Assembly: GCA_947259175.1 (NCBI GenBank)
Contig: CAMYKW010000007.1
Location: 1-64,000, forward strand
Reading direction: 5' to 3'
Origin: an uncultured Gammaproteobacteria bacterium
Lineage (GTDB): Bacteria > Pseudomonadota > Gammaproteobacteria > Arenicellales > JAANXG01
Length of the DNA stretch: 64,000 nt
Part shown: positions 24,680 to 33,424 of the stretch, one piece after another
Numbering within the stretch: the stretch's first letter is position 1
Layout of the letters: every line of letters starts with the position of its first letter
Translations under genes and position numbers: made by a program
The notes under the pieces: model-generated
Seen by the model: only the letters and a program-made list of their open reading frames with translations
Told to the model about the DNA's origin: nothing
Database searches by the model: none

Positions 24680-26485
24680 CTAGCGCGCGGCGAAACCGGT
24701 GTCTTGGGATGTCGGCATTTGACTGGCAACGCCGACACGGTCACGTCCGTTGACCTTCGCGAAACGCAGTGCTCGATCCGCTTCGTTGAAGATTAATTCG
24801 AAATTGTCCTGCTGCGTTCTTAGATCGGCGACGCCCAGACTGACTGTAACGTTTATTTCCCCAGCGGTGGTTTTAATCGGTGTGCCGCGAATAGTGGCGC
24901 ACAAACGTTCCGCGACTTGACCCGCAACCACGATCTCCGTCCGCGGCAACAACAACACAAACTCATCACCCGCGTAACGCGCCAACAAATCCTCTTTTTC
25001 TACAGCCCGCCGCAGTCGATTTACCACCGCCGCCAACACTTGATCACCTACCGCATGTCCGTAGGTATCGTTTATGTTCTTGAACTTATCTATATCAGCG
25101 ATGACTACCGACAATGGCGACTGGCTCCTTTGCGCCTGCTCCACCAGGCGCGGGGCCACTTCGTAGAGGCCACGGCGATTCTGCACACCGGTCAGCACAT
25201 CACGATCCAGTTCGTCACGCAGCGCCACCACCGGCCGCATGAATCGTCTCGCCATCAAGAACGCCACCAGCGTAATCCCGCCGCTGACGAGAATTGCGAG
25301 AACGATCTTGTTCCGTTCACTGCGGCGTATGGGTCCGATGAAATCCGTGTCCGCAACGTACACGCCTATTACCCACGGCCAGGGACTCATCTTCGGAAAC
25401 GGTCTGAAGATTGCGTGATACATCTCCCCGGCAACATCAAACGATGCCTGCAGGGTGTCTTCGACATTCAACCACGCAAAGTTGAGAAGCTCACCCGGGT
25501 CCCTGAATACCCGGATCGCCGCCTTCTCGATGGGATCCTCGAGTTCTTCGATCCGCGTCAAGCGCAGCTCACCGGTCTCGGCGTCGCGACTGACACGCTG
25601 TTCGTGAGAGTGGGCGATGTAGTCCCCCTGACGGTTGATTATGAGCGCCGCACCGCGGGCGCCAACACTCTGCTCACTGAGAAATTCCGACAGCTTGCCG
25701 ATCTCCAAATCAACACCTACAACCCCCGAGACGGCGGCGTCACGATTGAATATCGGTGTCGCCGTGGTGATTCCGGGTGTTTTGGCGGTAAAAAACACGT
25801 ACGGATCGGTCCACACCACGTCCTTCTTCGCCAGCGCATTTTTGTACCAAGGTCGAGTGCGTGGATCATAAGTATCGGCGGTCACGTCCTCGCGCGCGAC
25901 CAATTTAATTGACTCATCGAACCAACGGTTTTCAACCGCGCGCACGCCGGCGCTTAGTTCTATGGTTTTGACCAGATACGCATGCTCCCCCGCGTCGCGC
26001 TCCCGTCTGACCATCAGAAACTGTCCATTCCGGTCGCCGTAATAAACCGAATCAAGTTGCGGAACCACCTGTAATTGCTCGATGAAGTACCGCTCCATCT
26101 CGGCGCGCCGTGACCAGCTGATCATCCCCGCTTCAAACAGGCGCCGCGACAGCTCGGCGACGTTTTGCGCAGGTGTGAGAAAACCTTGCGCATTCTCTTT
26201 GATTTCATCGATGACTCCCCCCATGGTGCGCTTCATATGCTCCCGCAGCACCTGTTGCTCATTGACGTGCTGCGACAACAGGATGCCGGCAACCGTTACG
26301 ACCTGAAGAAGAACCAGACCGATAACTATCACGAATCGTAGCGATCTTTGACTGGGGAGTGCGCGCGCCGGCGCCAGCCCGGCGCCGTGCCATGCCGCGG
26401 CCGCTGATTCAGCAACCCCTGCGTCCCGGCTGACCTGCTGCTCACCCGGGACCCGGGTAGAGTTTGCTAGCTTATTGAGGGTCAT
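24680..26485 (-). CDS. membrane diguanylate cyclase with dCache sensor
   Basis: A 601-residue inner-membrane enzyme predicted to make cyclic di-GMP from two GTP. Order: cytoplasmic N-terminus, TM1 (residues about 50-70), a periplasmic dCache-type sensor (about 80-380, with the DPRTRPWYKNAL signature), TM2 (about 395-415), GGDEF domain. The active-site motif reads A-G-D-E-F, a variant that keeps the metal-binding acids. The RxxD inhibitory site is degenerate (E-K-E-D at the expected spacing). The start is ATG at 26485. Monocistronic as far as seen. It may link an external signal to surface attachment. Confidence 0.93.
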   Translation of the reverse strand: MTLNKLANSTRVPGEQQVSRDAGVAESAAAAWHGAGLAPARALPSQRSLRFVIVIGLVLLQVVTVAGILLSQHVNEQQVLREHMKRTMGGVIDEIKENAQGFLTPAQNVAELSRRLFEAGMISWSRRAEMERYFIEQLQVVPQLDSVYYGDRNGQFLMVRRERDAGEHAYLVKTIELSAGVRAVENRWFDESIKLVAREDVTADTYDPRTRPWYKNALAKKDVVWTDPYVFFTAKTPGITTATPIFNRDAAVSGVVGVDLEIGKLSEFLSEQSVGARGAALIINRQGDYIAHSHEQRVSRDAETGELRLTRIEELEDPIEKAAIRVFRDPGELLNFAWLNVEDTLQASFDVAGEMYHAIFRPFPKMSPWPWVIGVYVADTDFIGPIRRSERNKIVLAILVSGGITLVAFLMARRFMRPVVALRDELDRDVLTGVQNRRGLYEVAPRLVEQAQRSQSPLSVVIADIDKFKNINDTYGHAVGDQVLAAVVNRLRRAVEKEDLLARYAGDEFVLLLPRTEIVVAGQVAERLCATIRGTPIKTTAGEINVTVSLGVADLRTQQDNFELIFNEADRALRFAKVNGRDRVGVASQMPTSQDTGFAAR

Positions 26486-26641
26486 TATCTATACTCTCTA
26501 TAAGGTAGCCCAAGCGTCAGGGTTTTTTGAGTTCTCGCGTTACAAAGTTTCACAGATACGATTTTGCCATTGCGATAGGCTAGTTGCCCAGGGGTGCCAC
26601 GGGTGCTCCGGTGCAGCCAAAATCGATCCAGGGGGTGTCAC

Positions 26642-26932
26642 ATGTTCAAGCGCAAGCGCGCCAGACGGGTCATATCGGAGGATAACGCCGATCACGAGTA
26701 TTCTGCGGTCATCCAGTCGCTGAGCCCGCATCTCAAAGACAAAGACCATGCCAAATGGTGGGATAGATGGCAGGCCGACCAGATGGAATTCGAACAATCG
26801 CCGTTTTTACGCGTCGTGTCGTTCACCAATGAGGTGTGTCAGGCACACGGACTTGACCGGAAAACCCGCCGGAGAATAAGGGATTCACTCTGTAAGTCCC
26901 TGTTGCTCAACAGCAATCACGACGCCGCGTAA
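26642..26932 (+). CDS. small basic protein of unknown function
   Basis: A 96-residue cytoplasmic protein, not recognised. The ATG at 26642 follows AGGGGGTG. Basic N-terminus (MFKRKRARR), a central Trp/Lys-rich helix-like segment (HAKWWDRWQADQMEFEQSPF) and a basic C-terminal helix. Codon use looks like its neighbours. No partner is evident; it is followed by a long non-coding stretch. Confidence 0.6.
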   Translation: MFKRKRARRVISEDNADHEYSAVIQSLSPHLKDKDHAKWWDRWQADQMEFEQSPFLRVVSFTNEVCQAHGLDRKTRRRIRDSLCKSLLLNSNHDAA

Positions 26933-26994
26933 CGATCCTGCACGCCCGGGAGCGATCTTGGCGGCCACCTCCCGCGCGGCATGTCACCGCCGGC

Positions 26995-27029
26995 TTATCC
27001 ACACAAGCTGTGGATAAGCCTGTGGAAAA
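26995..27029. promoter_or_regulatory. cluster of DnaA boxes
   Basis: TTATCCACA (26995-27003) and its exact inverse TGTGGATAA (27009-27017), then TGTGGAAAA (27021-27029). The first two are perfect consensus DnaA boxes in inverted orientation. AT-rich sequence follows. It could be an origin-like, DnaA-titration or regulatory site; replication-origin marker genes are absent nearby. Confidence 0.6.
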
Positions 27030-27290
27030 GCCCTTATTGACCGGCGCATCTGCCGCGCCGGCCTTGACCTTGATCAATTTGATTAATTTTTGAGCGATCT
27101 GGGTTTCATCAGCATTTACATAGAGTTACAGCATCTTATTAAGGTTGCGAATAGAAAGTTGCGGCTAAGTTTCACATATTTGCAACATCCGTAACGATCT
27201 GTGCACAAGTCGGACCGGCGCCGGAGCGCGTGTCCGCCACTAGCCCGTATATTGCATCAGTATCTGGGAAGCTGGCGCAGGACAGGGGCG

Positions 27291-27343
27291 GCTGAACGCC
27301 GGACTGGAACGAAAGTCATAGCCGTAGCTATGGCTTGAGTGAA
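27291..27343. repeat. degenerate repeat, copy 1
   Basis: About 53 bases sharing CTGAACGCCG...TGGA.CGAA...CATAGC...GCTATG.GTTGAGTGAAG-like sequence with 27529-27579, including a palindromic CATAGC/GCTATG core. Likely a decayed dispersed element. Confidence 0.5.
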
Positions 27344-27528
27344 GTCCGTTCTGGCGGCACCCGCAACGTCATTTCCACGAACAGACATCTTAAAATCGCT
27401 TTAATCTCTTAATGTAAGAATAGTAGCTGGGCGACTGGTGCAATATGCGGGCTAGCCCGGAAACTGCACCAAGGATCGCGAAAGCTGGCGAAGAGACTTG
27501 TCCTGAGCGTAGTCGTAGTATCGGACGT

Positions 27529-27579
27529 CTGAACGCCGCGTTGGAGCGAACCCCATAGCTGGCTATGGGTTGAGTGAAG
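27529..27579. repeat. degenerate repeat, copy 2
   Basis: Second copy of the element at 27291-27343, about three quarters identical by eye, with the same palindromic CATAGC...GCTATG core and TTGAGTGAAG end. Confidence 0.5.
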
Positions 27580-27774
27580 CGCAAGTGCAGGCGTTCGCGA
27601 TTGAGCCAGGGCCGTCGCTCCGGCTCGACGCGGGGCCCCGCCCTACCTTTAAAGTTGGCCGCACACCGATCCTGCACCGGCTTTCCGGATGCCGGCGGAA
27701 TATGAGGACTCGACCGGCCGGGACGCCGGGCAAGCTACAATGGGGCCGTTTGTCAGTGTGATGGACCAGTAGAC

Positions 27775-28221
27775 ATGAATCACGAACACGAGAGCGTGCC
27801 CGGACTGGCCCGAAGGCTGGCCGCGATCTGCTACGACGCCCTGCTGCTGGCCGGCCTGCTGTTGATTGCCGGCGCTCCACTTCCGCTGGTGCCGGAGTCG
27901 GCGCAGAAGCTGTGGTGGGTGCGGCTGATAATACAAACCTATCTGCTCGCGTGGTGCTTCCTTTTCTTCGGCTGGTTCTGGGTGCATGGCGGCCAAACTC
28001 TAGGTATGCGCGCCTGGCGTATCCGGGTCGTCCAGGACGACGGTGAAAACGTGCGTTGGTCGCGCGCGGCGATGCGCTTCATGGCGGCGATCTTGTCGTG
28101 GGCGATCGCGGGTCTGGGGTTCTTGTGGATCCGTTTCGATCCCCGGGGTATGGCGTGGCACGACCGCCTGTCAAAAACCCGGTTGACACTGTTACCGAAG
28201 GCGCGTCGGCACAAGAATTGA
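27775..28221 (+). CDS. RDD-family membrane protein
   Basis: A 148-residue inner-membrane protein of the RDD family, function generally unknown. Residues 10-21 (GLARRLAAICYD) hold the signature R and D, the third conserved acid lies near WHDRLSKT, and two hydrophobic segments (about 23-40 and 55-78) precede a third (about 105-125). It is transcribed towards lptG and lies convergent with it. Confidence 0.9.
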   Translation: MNHEHESVPGLARRLAAICYDALLLAGLLLIAGAPLPLVPESAQKLWWVRLIIQTYLLAWCFLFFGWFWVHGGQTLGMRAWRIRVVQDDGENVRWSRAAMRFMAAILSWAIAGLGFLWIRFDPRGMAWHDRLSKTRLTLLPKARRHKN

Positions 28222-28247
28222 GCACGATGCCCGCGCTCCGCCGGCGT

Positions 28248-29312
28248 TCAAAACACCCGGCGCAGCATCAACATCGCAACGCCGAGAAATGCCATTGTCG
28301 GGATCAGCGCACCGAGCAAAGGATAGATATCATAGACCAACACGACATAGCCGAATCCTTTATCCGCCACGAAAAACCCCAGACCGAGCATAATTCCGAT
28401 AAACAGGCTGCGGCCCAGTCCGCCGCTTCGAGCTTGGCGAAAAACAAATGGAATCGCAAGGATGACCATCACCGCGGTGGAAAACGGTGTGATGATTTTG
28501 TTCCAGAAAGCAAGCCTGTAGGCGCTGGTGTCCTGATTATTGTCATCGAGATGGCTGATATATTGCCACAACTGCCAGGCTGATAGTTGATCCGGTTTGA
28601 TCAGGAAAACCGATAGAATTTGTGGAGTCACGGCGGTGTTCCAATAAGCCGCGGTAGCAGTCGTTGATTCGGCACTCTCGGGATTAATGAACGTTTGTTT
28701 AATCCCCCGCAATTGCCATCGGTCCTGCTCGAAGTCGCCGCTGTCCGCGTACACCAAGGAACGTAACCGGCTGTCATCATCGAACTCGAATAGGCGCACC
28801 TTCAGCAGCGACAAGTCGGGTAGCACCTCGCTGATATTGACGTAGGTCTTGCTGTCCCGCATCCACAAGCCGAAGTTTGTCTGTTGCTTGATGTTCTGCT
28901 GTAACGCCTCAGCGCGACCGCGCTGCGCCGCGGTCTCCGTAATCGGTGTCACGACCTCGCCGATAAGAATAGCGACCGCCACGAGAATGGCGCCGAACTT
29001 CAGCACCGAAACGATCAATCTATTGGTGGACACGCCCGCTGCGCGAAGGACCACGAGTTCCGAATCTCCGGCTAATGAAGACAAACCCAGCATCGACCCA
29101 AGCAAGGCGGCCATTGGAAAGATTTCATATATGGTTTTCGGCGTTGACAACACGACGTAACGAAACGCCTCCCACAGCCCGAAACGGCCGGTTCCCATAT
29201 CTCCCAATTGGTCGACGAAGGTTATAAAGGTGAAAAGTCCCAACAGTACAGCGAACACAATCAGCGTGAAATGCAAAATCGTTTTAGCGATATGTAAATC
29301 GATGATTTTCAT
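28248..29312 (-). CDS. lptG: LPS export permease LptG
   Basis: A 354-residue inner-membrane subunit of the LptB2FG complex that extracts lipopolysaccharide from the inner membrane for transport to the surface. N-terminal transmembrane helix (LHFTLIVFAVLLGLFTFI), periplasmic beta-jellyroll (about 130-250), C-terminal helices and terminal LMLRR. The ATG at 29312 overlaps the lptF stop as ATGA. Confidence 0.97.
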   Translation of the reverse strand: MKIIDLHIAKTILHFTLIVFAVLLGLFTFITFVDQLGDMGTGRFGLWEAFRYVVLSTPKTIYEIFPMAALLGSMLGLSSLAGDSELVVLRAAGVSTNRLIVSVLKFGAILVAVAILIGEVVTPITETAAQRGRAEALQQNIKQQTNFGLWMRDSKTYVNISEVLPDLSLLKVRLFEFDDDSRLRSLVYADSGDFEQDRWQLRGIKQTFINPESAESTTATAAYWNTAVTPQILSVFLIKPDQLSAWQLWQYISHLDDNNQDTSAYRLAFWNKIITPFSTAVMVILAIPFVFRQARSGGLGRSLFIGIMLGLGFFVADKGFGYVVLVYDIYPLLGALIPTMAFLGVAMLMLRRVF

Positions 29313-30409
29313 CCGCTACCAAACCGTAAGCGCAGCCGGGGAACCAATGACAGATTGTTGGCGCGACGATAAAATAAAAACAGCGCCAACAGCAGAAATA
29401 CTCCGTGTATCCACCATAACCCGGTATTGGGGTCCACCCTGCCCTTTTTTACCAACGCGACGGCAAAACCCAATAAGTTGGTGTAAACGAAATATATCAA
29501 GAACGCGAACAAGGTGTTGAGAATGCGTCCTGAGCGCGGGGCTGAATAACTGAATCCTAGAGCGAATAAGCCCAGCACGGGCACCACCATTACTTTGGCG
29601 ATACGCCAATGCCATTCTCCGACCAACTGCGGATTGTTCGACTTTCGAATCTCGCTGCTGGGGCGGGCCTTTACCGGCGCTATGGAAGGAATTTGACTTC
29701 TCGGTTCAATCCGCAGTGCGTAGCTCTCGTAATCCAGAATACGGTAATCCGGCTCACCGGGATTACCCTCATAGCGTGTGCCGTTTTTTAACACCAGGAA
29801 ATGGTCGCCGGTCATTTCATCAATCCGCTGATAGGCATGTTTCGCAACCACGATTCCTTCCTTACCGAAGGATGACTTGTATACGAAAACGTTTTCGTAG
29901 CGGTTGGCCTCCTTGTCGAAGCGCTCGACGAAATAGACGCCTTTTCCCTTCCGCGTCTCCATGAATACACCCGGGATTACGCCGGATATCTCACTGCGGT
30001 TGCGATACTCCATTTCCAGGCTCCACCCGGCAGTTAGAGACAGGGGGGTCAGATAGAAAGAAAATATAGCCACCACCGTTGCAACCAGCGCGACTAGAAA
30101 TGACAGCGGTTTGAGGAAATTTACCAAACCCACGCCACAAGCGGACAGCACCGTCATCTCGTTGTCGCGGTGCCAGCGCCCCATCACCATCAAGATGGCA
30201 ATATAGAGCATTAACGGCAGTATCACGTCCAGGTAACCGACCAGTTTCAACACCACCAGCACCAGCACACTCTCAACTGGAATGTCGCCCTGGGCCGCCT
30301 GGTGCAGGAATCCCAGCATCCGCACCACGAGAAAAATGGTCAGTATCACCAAAGTCACGGCAACGCTGGTGTGCAGCACTTCCCGGACTAATGCTCGATT
30401 AATAATCAA
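29309..30409 (-). CDS. lptF: LPS export permease LptF
   Basis: A 366-residue partner of LptG in the LptB2FG transporter. N-terminal IINRALVREV, six transmembrane segments, periplasmic jellyroll with GVFMETRKGKGVYFVERFD. The start is TTG at 30409, as placed by the family's N-terminus. Divergent from pepA across 150 bases, the classical gammaproteobacterial arrangement. Confidence 0.96.
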   Translation of the reverse strand: MIINRALVREVLHTSVAVTLVILTIFLVVRMLGFLHQAAQGDIPVESVLVLVVLKLVGYLDVILPLMLYIAILMVMGRWHRDNEMTVLSACGVGLVNFLKPLSFLVALVATVVAIFSFYLTPLSLTAGWSLEMEYRNRSEISGVIPGVFMETRKGKGVYFVERFDKEANRYENVFVYKSSFGKEGIVVAKHAYQRIDEMTGDHFLVLKNGTRYEGNPGEPDYRILDYESYALRIEPRSQIPSIAPVKARPSSEIRKSNNPQLVGEWHWRIAKVMVVPVLGLFALGFSYSAPRSGRILNTLFAFLIYFVYTNLLGFAVALVKKGRVDPNTGLWWIHGVFLLLALFLFYRRANNLSLVPRLRLRFGSG

Positions 30410-30559
30410 TCCCGTTTACGAACTCCGCTTTTAATACTGTTAAATCCCCGGGGGAATGCTTCACCACCGACAACCGGGTACAATGATCCACCCGGTGGGG
30501 GTGGTAACGTAAGAGCGTAAAATAGTGGGTGATTTAACACAATCGGAGCGGAGATACAC

Positions 30560-32044
30560 GTGAAATTTGCAGCGAGATTGGGCGAAATCCAGGACCAGAC
30601 CACGGACTGTTTGGTAGTGGGGATTCTCCAGGGCGCGGGACTCAGCGGTGTGGCGCGGCAGGTGGATCGCGTTACCGACGGTGCAATCTCTTCCCTCGTC
30701 GAAAAGGGTGACATCGCCGGCAAACAGTCACAAACCGCATTGCTTCGCAATGTCCCCAATATGGCCTGCGCACGACTGCTGGTGGTGGGATTGGGCAAAC
30801 CCGAGAATGTGAAACTCGGCACTTACCGCAATGCATGCTTCACGGCCGCCATGGAGTTGAACAAGACCGGCTGCCGGGACGCCCTGTTCTGCCTGCATGA
30901 TAGCGACAAACCCAAGGCCGATTTGAGCCAGAAAGTCAGGCATGCCGTTGAGGCGATCGGCGACGCGGTCTACCAATTTGACGAGCTGAAATCCAAACAT
31001 GACGCGAATAGCACCTTAACAACTGTGGATTTCTTTGTTCATCGGCGAAACCAGATGCCGGGGCTGCAGACCGGTGTCAAACAAGGCGGCGCGATCACTA
31101 TGGGCAAGAAGTTTGCCAAGGACCTCGCCAACCTGCCGGGCAATATCTGCACTCCGACCTATCTCGCAGACCGTGCGAGATCGCTGCGTAAGTCCCACGA
31201 ATTGAGAATCACGGTGCTCGACGAGGATCGCATGGAACAGCTCGGCATGGGGGCTTTGCTTTCGGTGTCCAGAGGAAGTCGGCAACCGGCCAAATTGATC
31301 ATTGTGCGACACGACGGCGGGCGCAAGAACGCCGCGCCGGTGGCGCTCGTCGGCAAGGGGCTGACATTTGACGCCGGCGGTATTTCCCTGAAGCCTGCGG
31401 AAAAAATGGATGAAATGAAATACGACATGTGCGGCGGGGCAAGTGTGCTTGGAGCACTGTTGGCAGCCGCCGAGATGAAATTACCGATTAATATCGTTGG
31501 GGTCATCCCCAGTTCGGAGAACCTGCCCGACGGCGATGCCAATAAACCGGGGGACATCGTCACCAGCATGTCCGGCCAGACCATCGAAGTATTGAATACC
31601 GACGCCGAGGGTCGTTTGATACTGTGCGACGCGCTCACCTACACGCAAACATTCAAGCCTGAGGTTGTCGTCGATATTGCTACGCTTACCGGGGCGTGTG
31701 TGGTCGCCCTGGGAAAACAGGCGAGCGGTTTGATGGGCAATGACCAAAATTTGATCGAGGAACTCCTGGAAGCCGGAGAAACCAGCCTGGACCGCGCCTG
31801 GCCGTTACCGTTGTGGGACGAATACCAACCACTGCTGAAAAGCAATTTTGCCGACATGGCCAATATCGGAGGTCGCTACGCAGGCGCCATTACCGCGGCG
31901 TGCTTCTTGTCGCGGTTCACCGAGAAATTCAAGTGGGCGCATCTGGACATCGCGGGAACCGCCTGGCTCGAGGGTGGAAAAAAGGGCGCCACCGGACGCG
32001 TGGTCCCGTTATTGACGCAGTTCTTAATTAATCGCAGCAGCTGA
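30560..32044 (+). CDS. pepA: leucyl aminopeptidase PepA
   Basis: A 494-residue cytosolic M17 dimetal aminopeptidase releasing N-terminal residues from peptides; PepA homologues can also bind DNA. Signature NTDAEGRL and metal-site GKGLTFDAGGISLKP are present. The start codon is GTG at 30560 after GGAG. First gene of pepA-holC-orf, with valS after a 383-base gap. Confidence 0.97.
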   Translation: MKFAARLGEIQDQTTDCLVVGILQGAGLSGVARQVDRVTDGAISSLVEKGDIAGKQSQTALLRNVPNMACARLLVVGLGKPENVKLGTYRNACFTAAMELNKTGCRDALFCLHDSDKPKADLSQKVRHAVEAIGDAVYQFDELKSKHDANSTLTTVDFFVHRRNQMPGLQTGVKQGGAITMGKKFAKDLANLPGNICTPTYLADRARSLRKSHELRITVLDEDRMEQLGMGALLSVSRGSRQPAKLIIVRHDGGRKNAAPVALVGKGLTFDAGGISLKPAEKMDEMKYDMCGGASVLGALLAAAEMKLPINIVGVIPSSENLPDGDANKPGDIVTSMSGQTIEVLNTDAEGRLILCDALTYTQTFKPEVVVDIATLTGACVVALGKQASGLMGNDQNLIEELLEAGETSLDRAWPLPLWDEYQPLLKSNFADMANIGGRYAGAITAACFLSRFTEKFKWAHLDIAGTAWLEGGKKGATGRVVPLLTQFLINRSS

Positions 32045-32062
32045 GTTCCGACCACGCACAAC

Positions 32063-32503
32063 ATGCCACGGGTCGATTTTTACGTGATCAATAACCACGT
32101 CGCAGACGGCAAATTACGATTTGCGTGCCGATTGGTACAAAAGATCTATACTCTGGGTAAGTCGACGTATATTCACGCGGCCAGTGAGGAGCAAGCGCGG
32201 CAGCTGGATGATTTGATGTGGACGTTTGACCAGAGCAGCTTTCTCCCGCACCAAAGGCAAGCGGCGGCGGACGGAATCGAAGCGCAGGCGCCGGTCGTGA
32301 TCGGCCACGAACCACCGCCGCAAATTGGAGCGGGGGATGTCCTGATCTCGTTGCTTGAGCATGTGCCGGACTATGCTGATCGCTTCGAGCGGGTTGCGGA
32401 ATTAGTGGATAATGAGCCGCGCGACAAACAGTCGGCCCGGGAACGATTTCGCTATTATCGAGAAAGAGGTTTTGAGCTAGAAACCCATCAGGTGACGATT
32501 TAA
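32063..32503 (+). CDS. holC: DNA polymerase III subunit chi
   Basis: A 146-residue chi subunit, which joins the clamp loader to single-strand-binding protein. N-terminal VDFYVINN and ACRLVQKIYTLGKSTYIHA, then LDDLMWTFDQSSFLPH, are typical. Starts 18 bases after pepA stops. Confidence 0.95.
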   Translation: MPRVDFYVINNHVADGKLRFACRLVQKIYTLGKSTYIHAASEEQARQLDDLMWTFDQSSFLPHQRQAAADGIEAQAPVVIGHEPPPQIGAGDVLISLLEHVPDYADRFERVAELVDNEPRDKQSARERFRYYRERGFELETHQVTI

Positions 32504-32507
32504 GCGC

Positions 32508-33041
32508 ATGTTCTTTCGCCGCAAGAAACAACCCGACACAGATCAGACCGTACTCACGGAGACGCTGCGCTCCCTGGAAGATCTCATCGCCGAACCGCCC
32601 GAACCCGCAGCTGCCGGCAACGGGGAAGCGCCTGTTGCTTCCGCATCGCGAGAGAGCGGCGCGGACTATGATTCACACGGCGGAGCGGCGCCTGAAATCC
32701 CGCCCGGGGACTCGGACCTGACCGCAGACGTTCCACCGGTGGAGGTCACTACTGATCAGGACCTGCCGGTACTCACCGAGGTGGTGTTCATGCCGATTCC
32801 GCGCGTGCAAACCGCGTCACCGGCCATTGCCCGGGCGTCAACGGCTATCGACACGGCCCAGCAGACGATCGCTAAGCAACTGATCCATGCGGTGGAGGAC
32901 CGGCTCGACACCGGCGATCGACCGCTGGATCCGGAGCTGACTCAGGATCTTCAGCAGGCGGTTTCGGCGTCCTTGGAGGACTGGTCGTTACGGACGCAGG
33001 AAATACTTCTGCGGCGTTTCACCCCCTCCGACCGGGAGTAA
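32508..33041 (+). CDS. uncharacterised acidic protein between holC and valS
   Basis: A 177-residue cytoplasmic protein, not assigned to a family. Basic start MFFRRKKQ, a low-complexity acidic Pro/Ala/Glu-rich middle (residues about 25-95), and a predicted helical C-terminus with LEDWSLRTQEILLRR. It starts four bases after holC ends, so it is co-translated. Possibly a replication-linked accessory, but nothing in the sequence proves this. Confidence 0.82.
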   Translation: MFFRRKKQPDTDQTVLTETLRSLEDLIAEPPEPAAAGNGEAPVASASRESGADYDSHGGAAPEIPPGDSDLTADVPPVEVTTDQDLPVLTEVVFMPIPRVQTASPAIARASTAIDTAQQTIAKQLIHAVEDRLDTGDRPLDPELTQDLQQAVSASLEDWSLRTQEILLRRFTPSDRE

Positions 33042-33424
33042 TGTAACCTCATCCCGTACCCGATGTCGGCCCCGGGGCGCCGCAACCGCTAAACTCGCGT
33101 CCCGCCCTCGCGTATAATTCGCCCGCTCTTGTCAATCAACATTGGATCCATCCCAGCTTGGGAAACAATCCCGCACAGTGCATCAAGACGGCGAAATTTA
33201 AGAATGAACTTTACGCGTAACGACACCAATTCGTGCCATCCGGTTTTTCGCAACTTTTATTCGAGAGGATCTCAGTCGCGGCGCCGGCCCGGCCGCAACC
33301 GCCAGGAGGCGCGCTTCACTCCAGGCACAGCTGCGGCTTCGTGTTTCACTCCAGCGCCGCGTCGTTGCCAATCGACCCGTTCGCCATCAGCCGCGATCCC
33401 CGGCTCAATACGCGGGCCAAGTTC
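33042..33424. other. 383-base gap upstream of valS
   Basis: Between the holC-linked gene and valS. The valS frame is open further upstream (from 33233) but without a better start. No other gene or clear element seen. Confidence 0.5.

Larger units (their letters stand above)
26933..27774. other. 842-base non-coding region with DnaA-box cluster and repeats
   Basis: No gene is evident. Its left part holds three DnaA-box-like 9-mers (26995-27029) followed by AT-rich DNA (about 27065-27180). Its right part contains two similar repeats (27291-27343 and 27529-27579) and other fragments resembling dispersed elements, including the common sequence gacttgtcctgagcg. Confidence 0.55.

Noticed and set aside
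24315-24683. 122-residue plus-strand frame
   Set aside because: No recognisable family, atypical composition, overlaps the end of the diguanylate cyclase gene; not supported.
26995-27029. Chromosomal oriC
   Set aside because: Only three boxes and none of the usual neighbours (dnaA, dnaN, gidA/mnmG, parAB) are in the window; reported only as a DnaA-box cluster.
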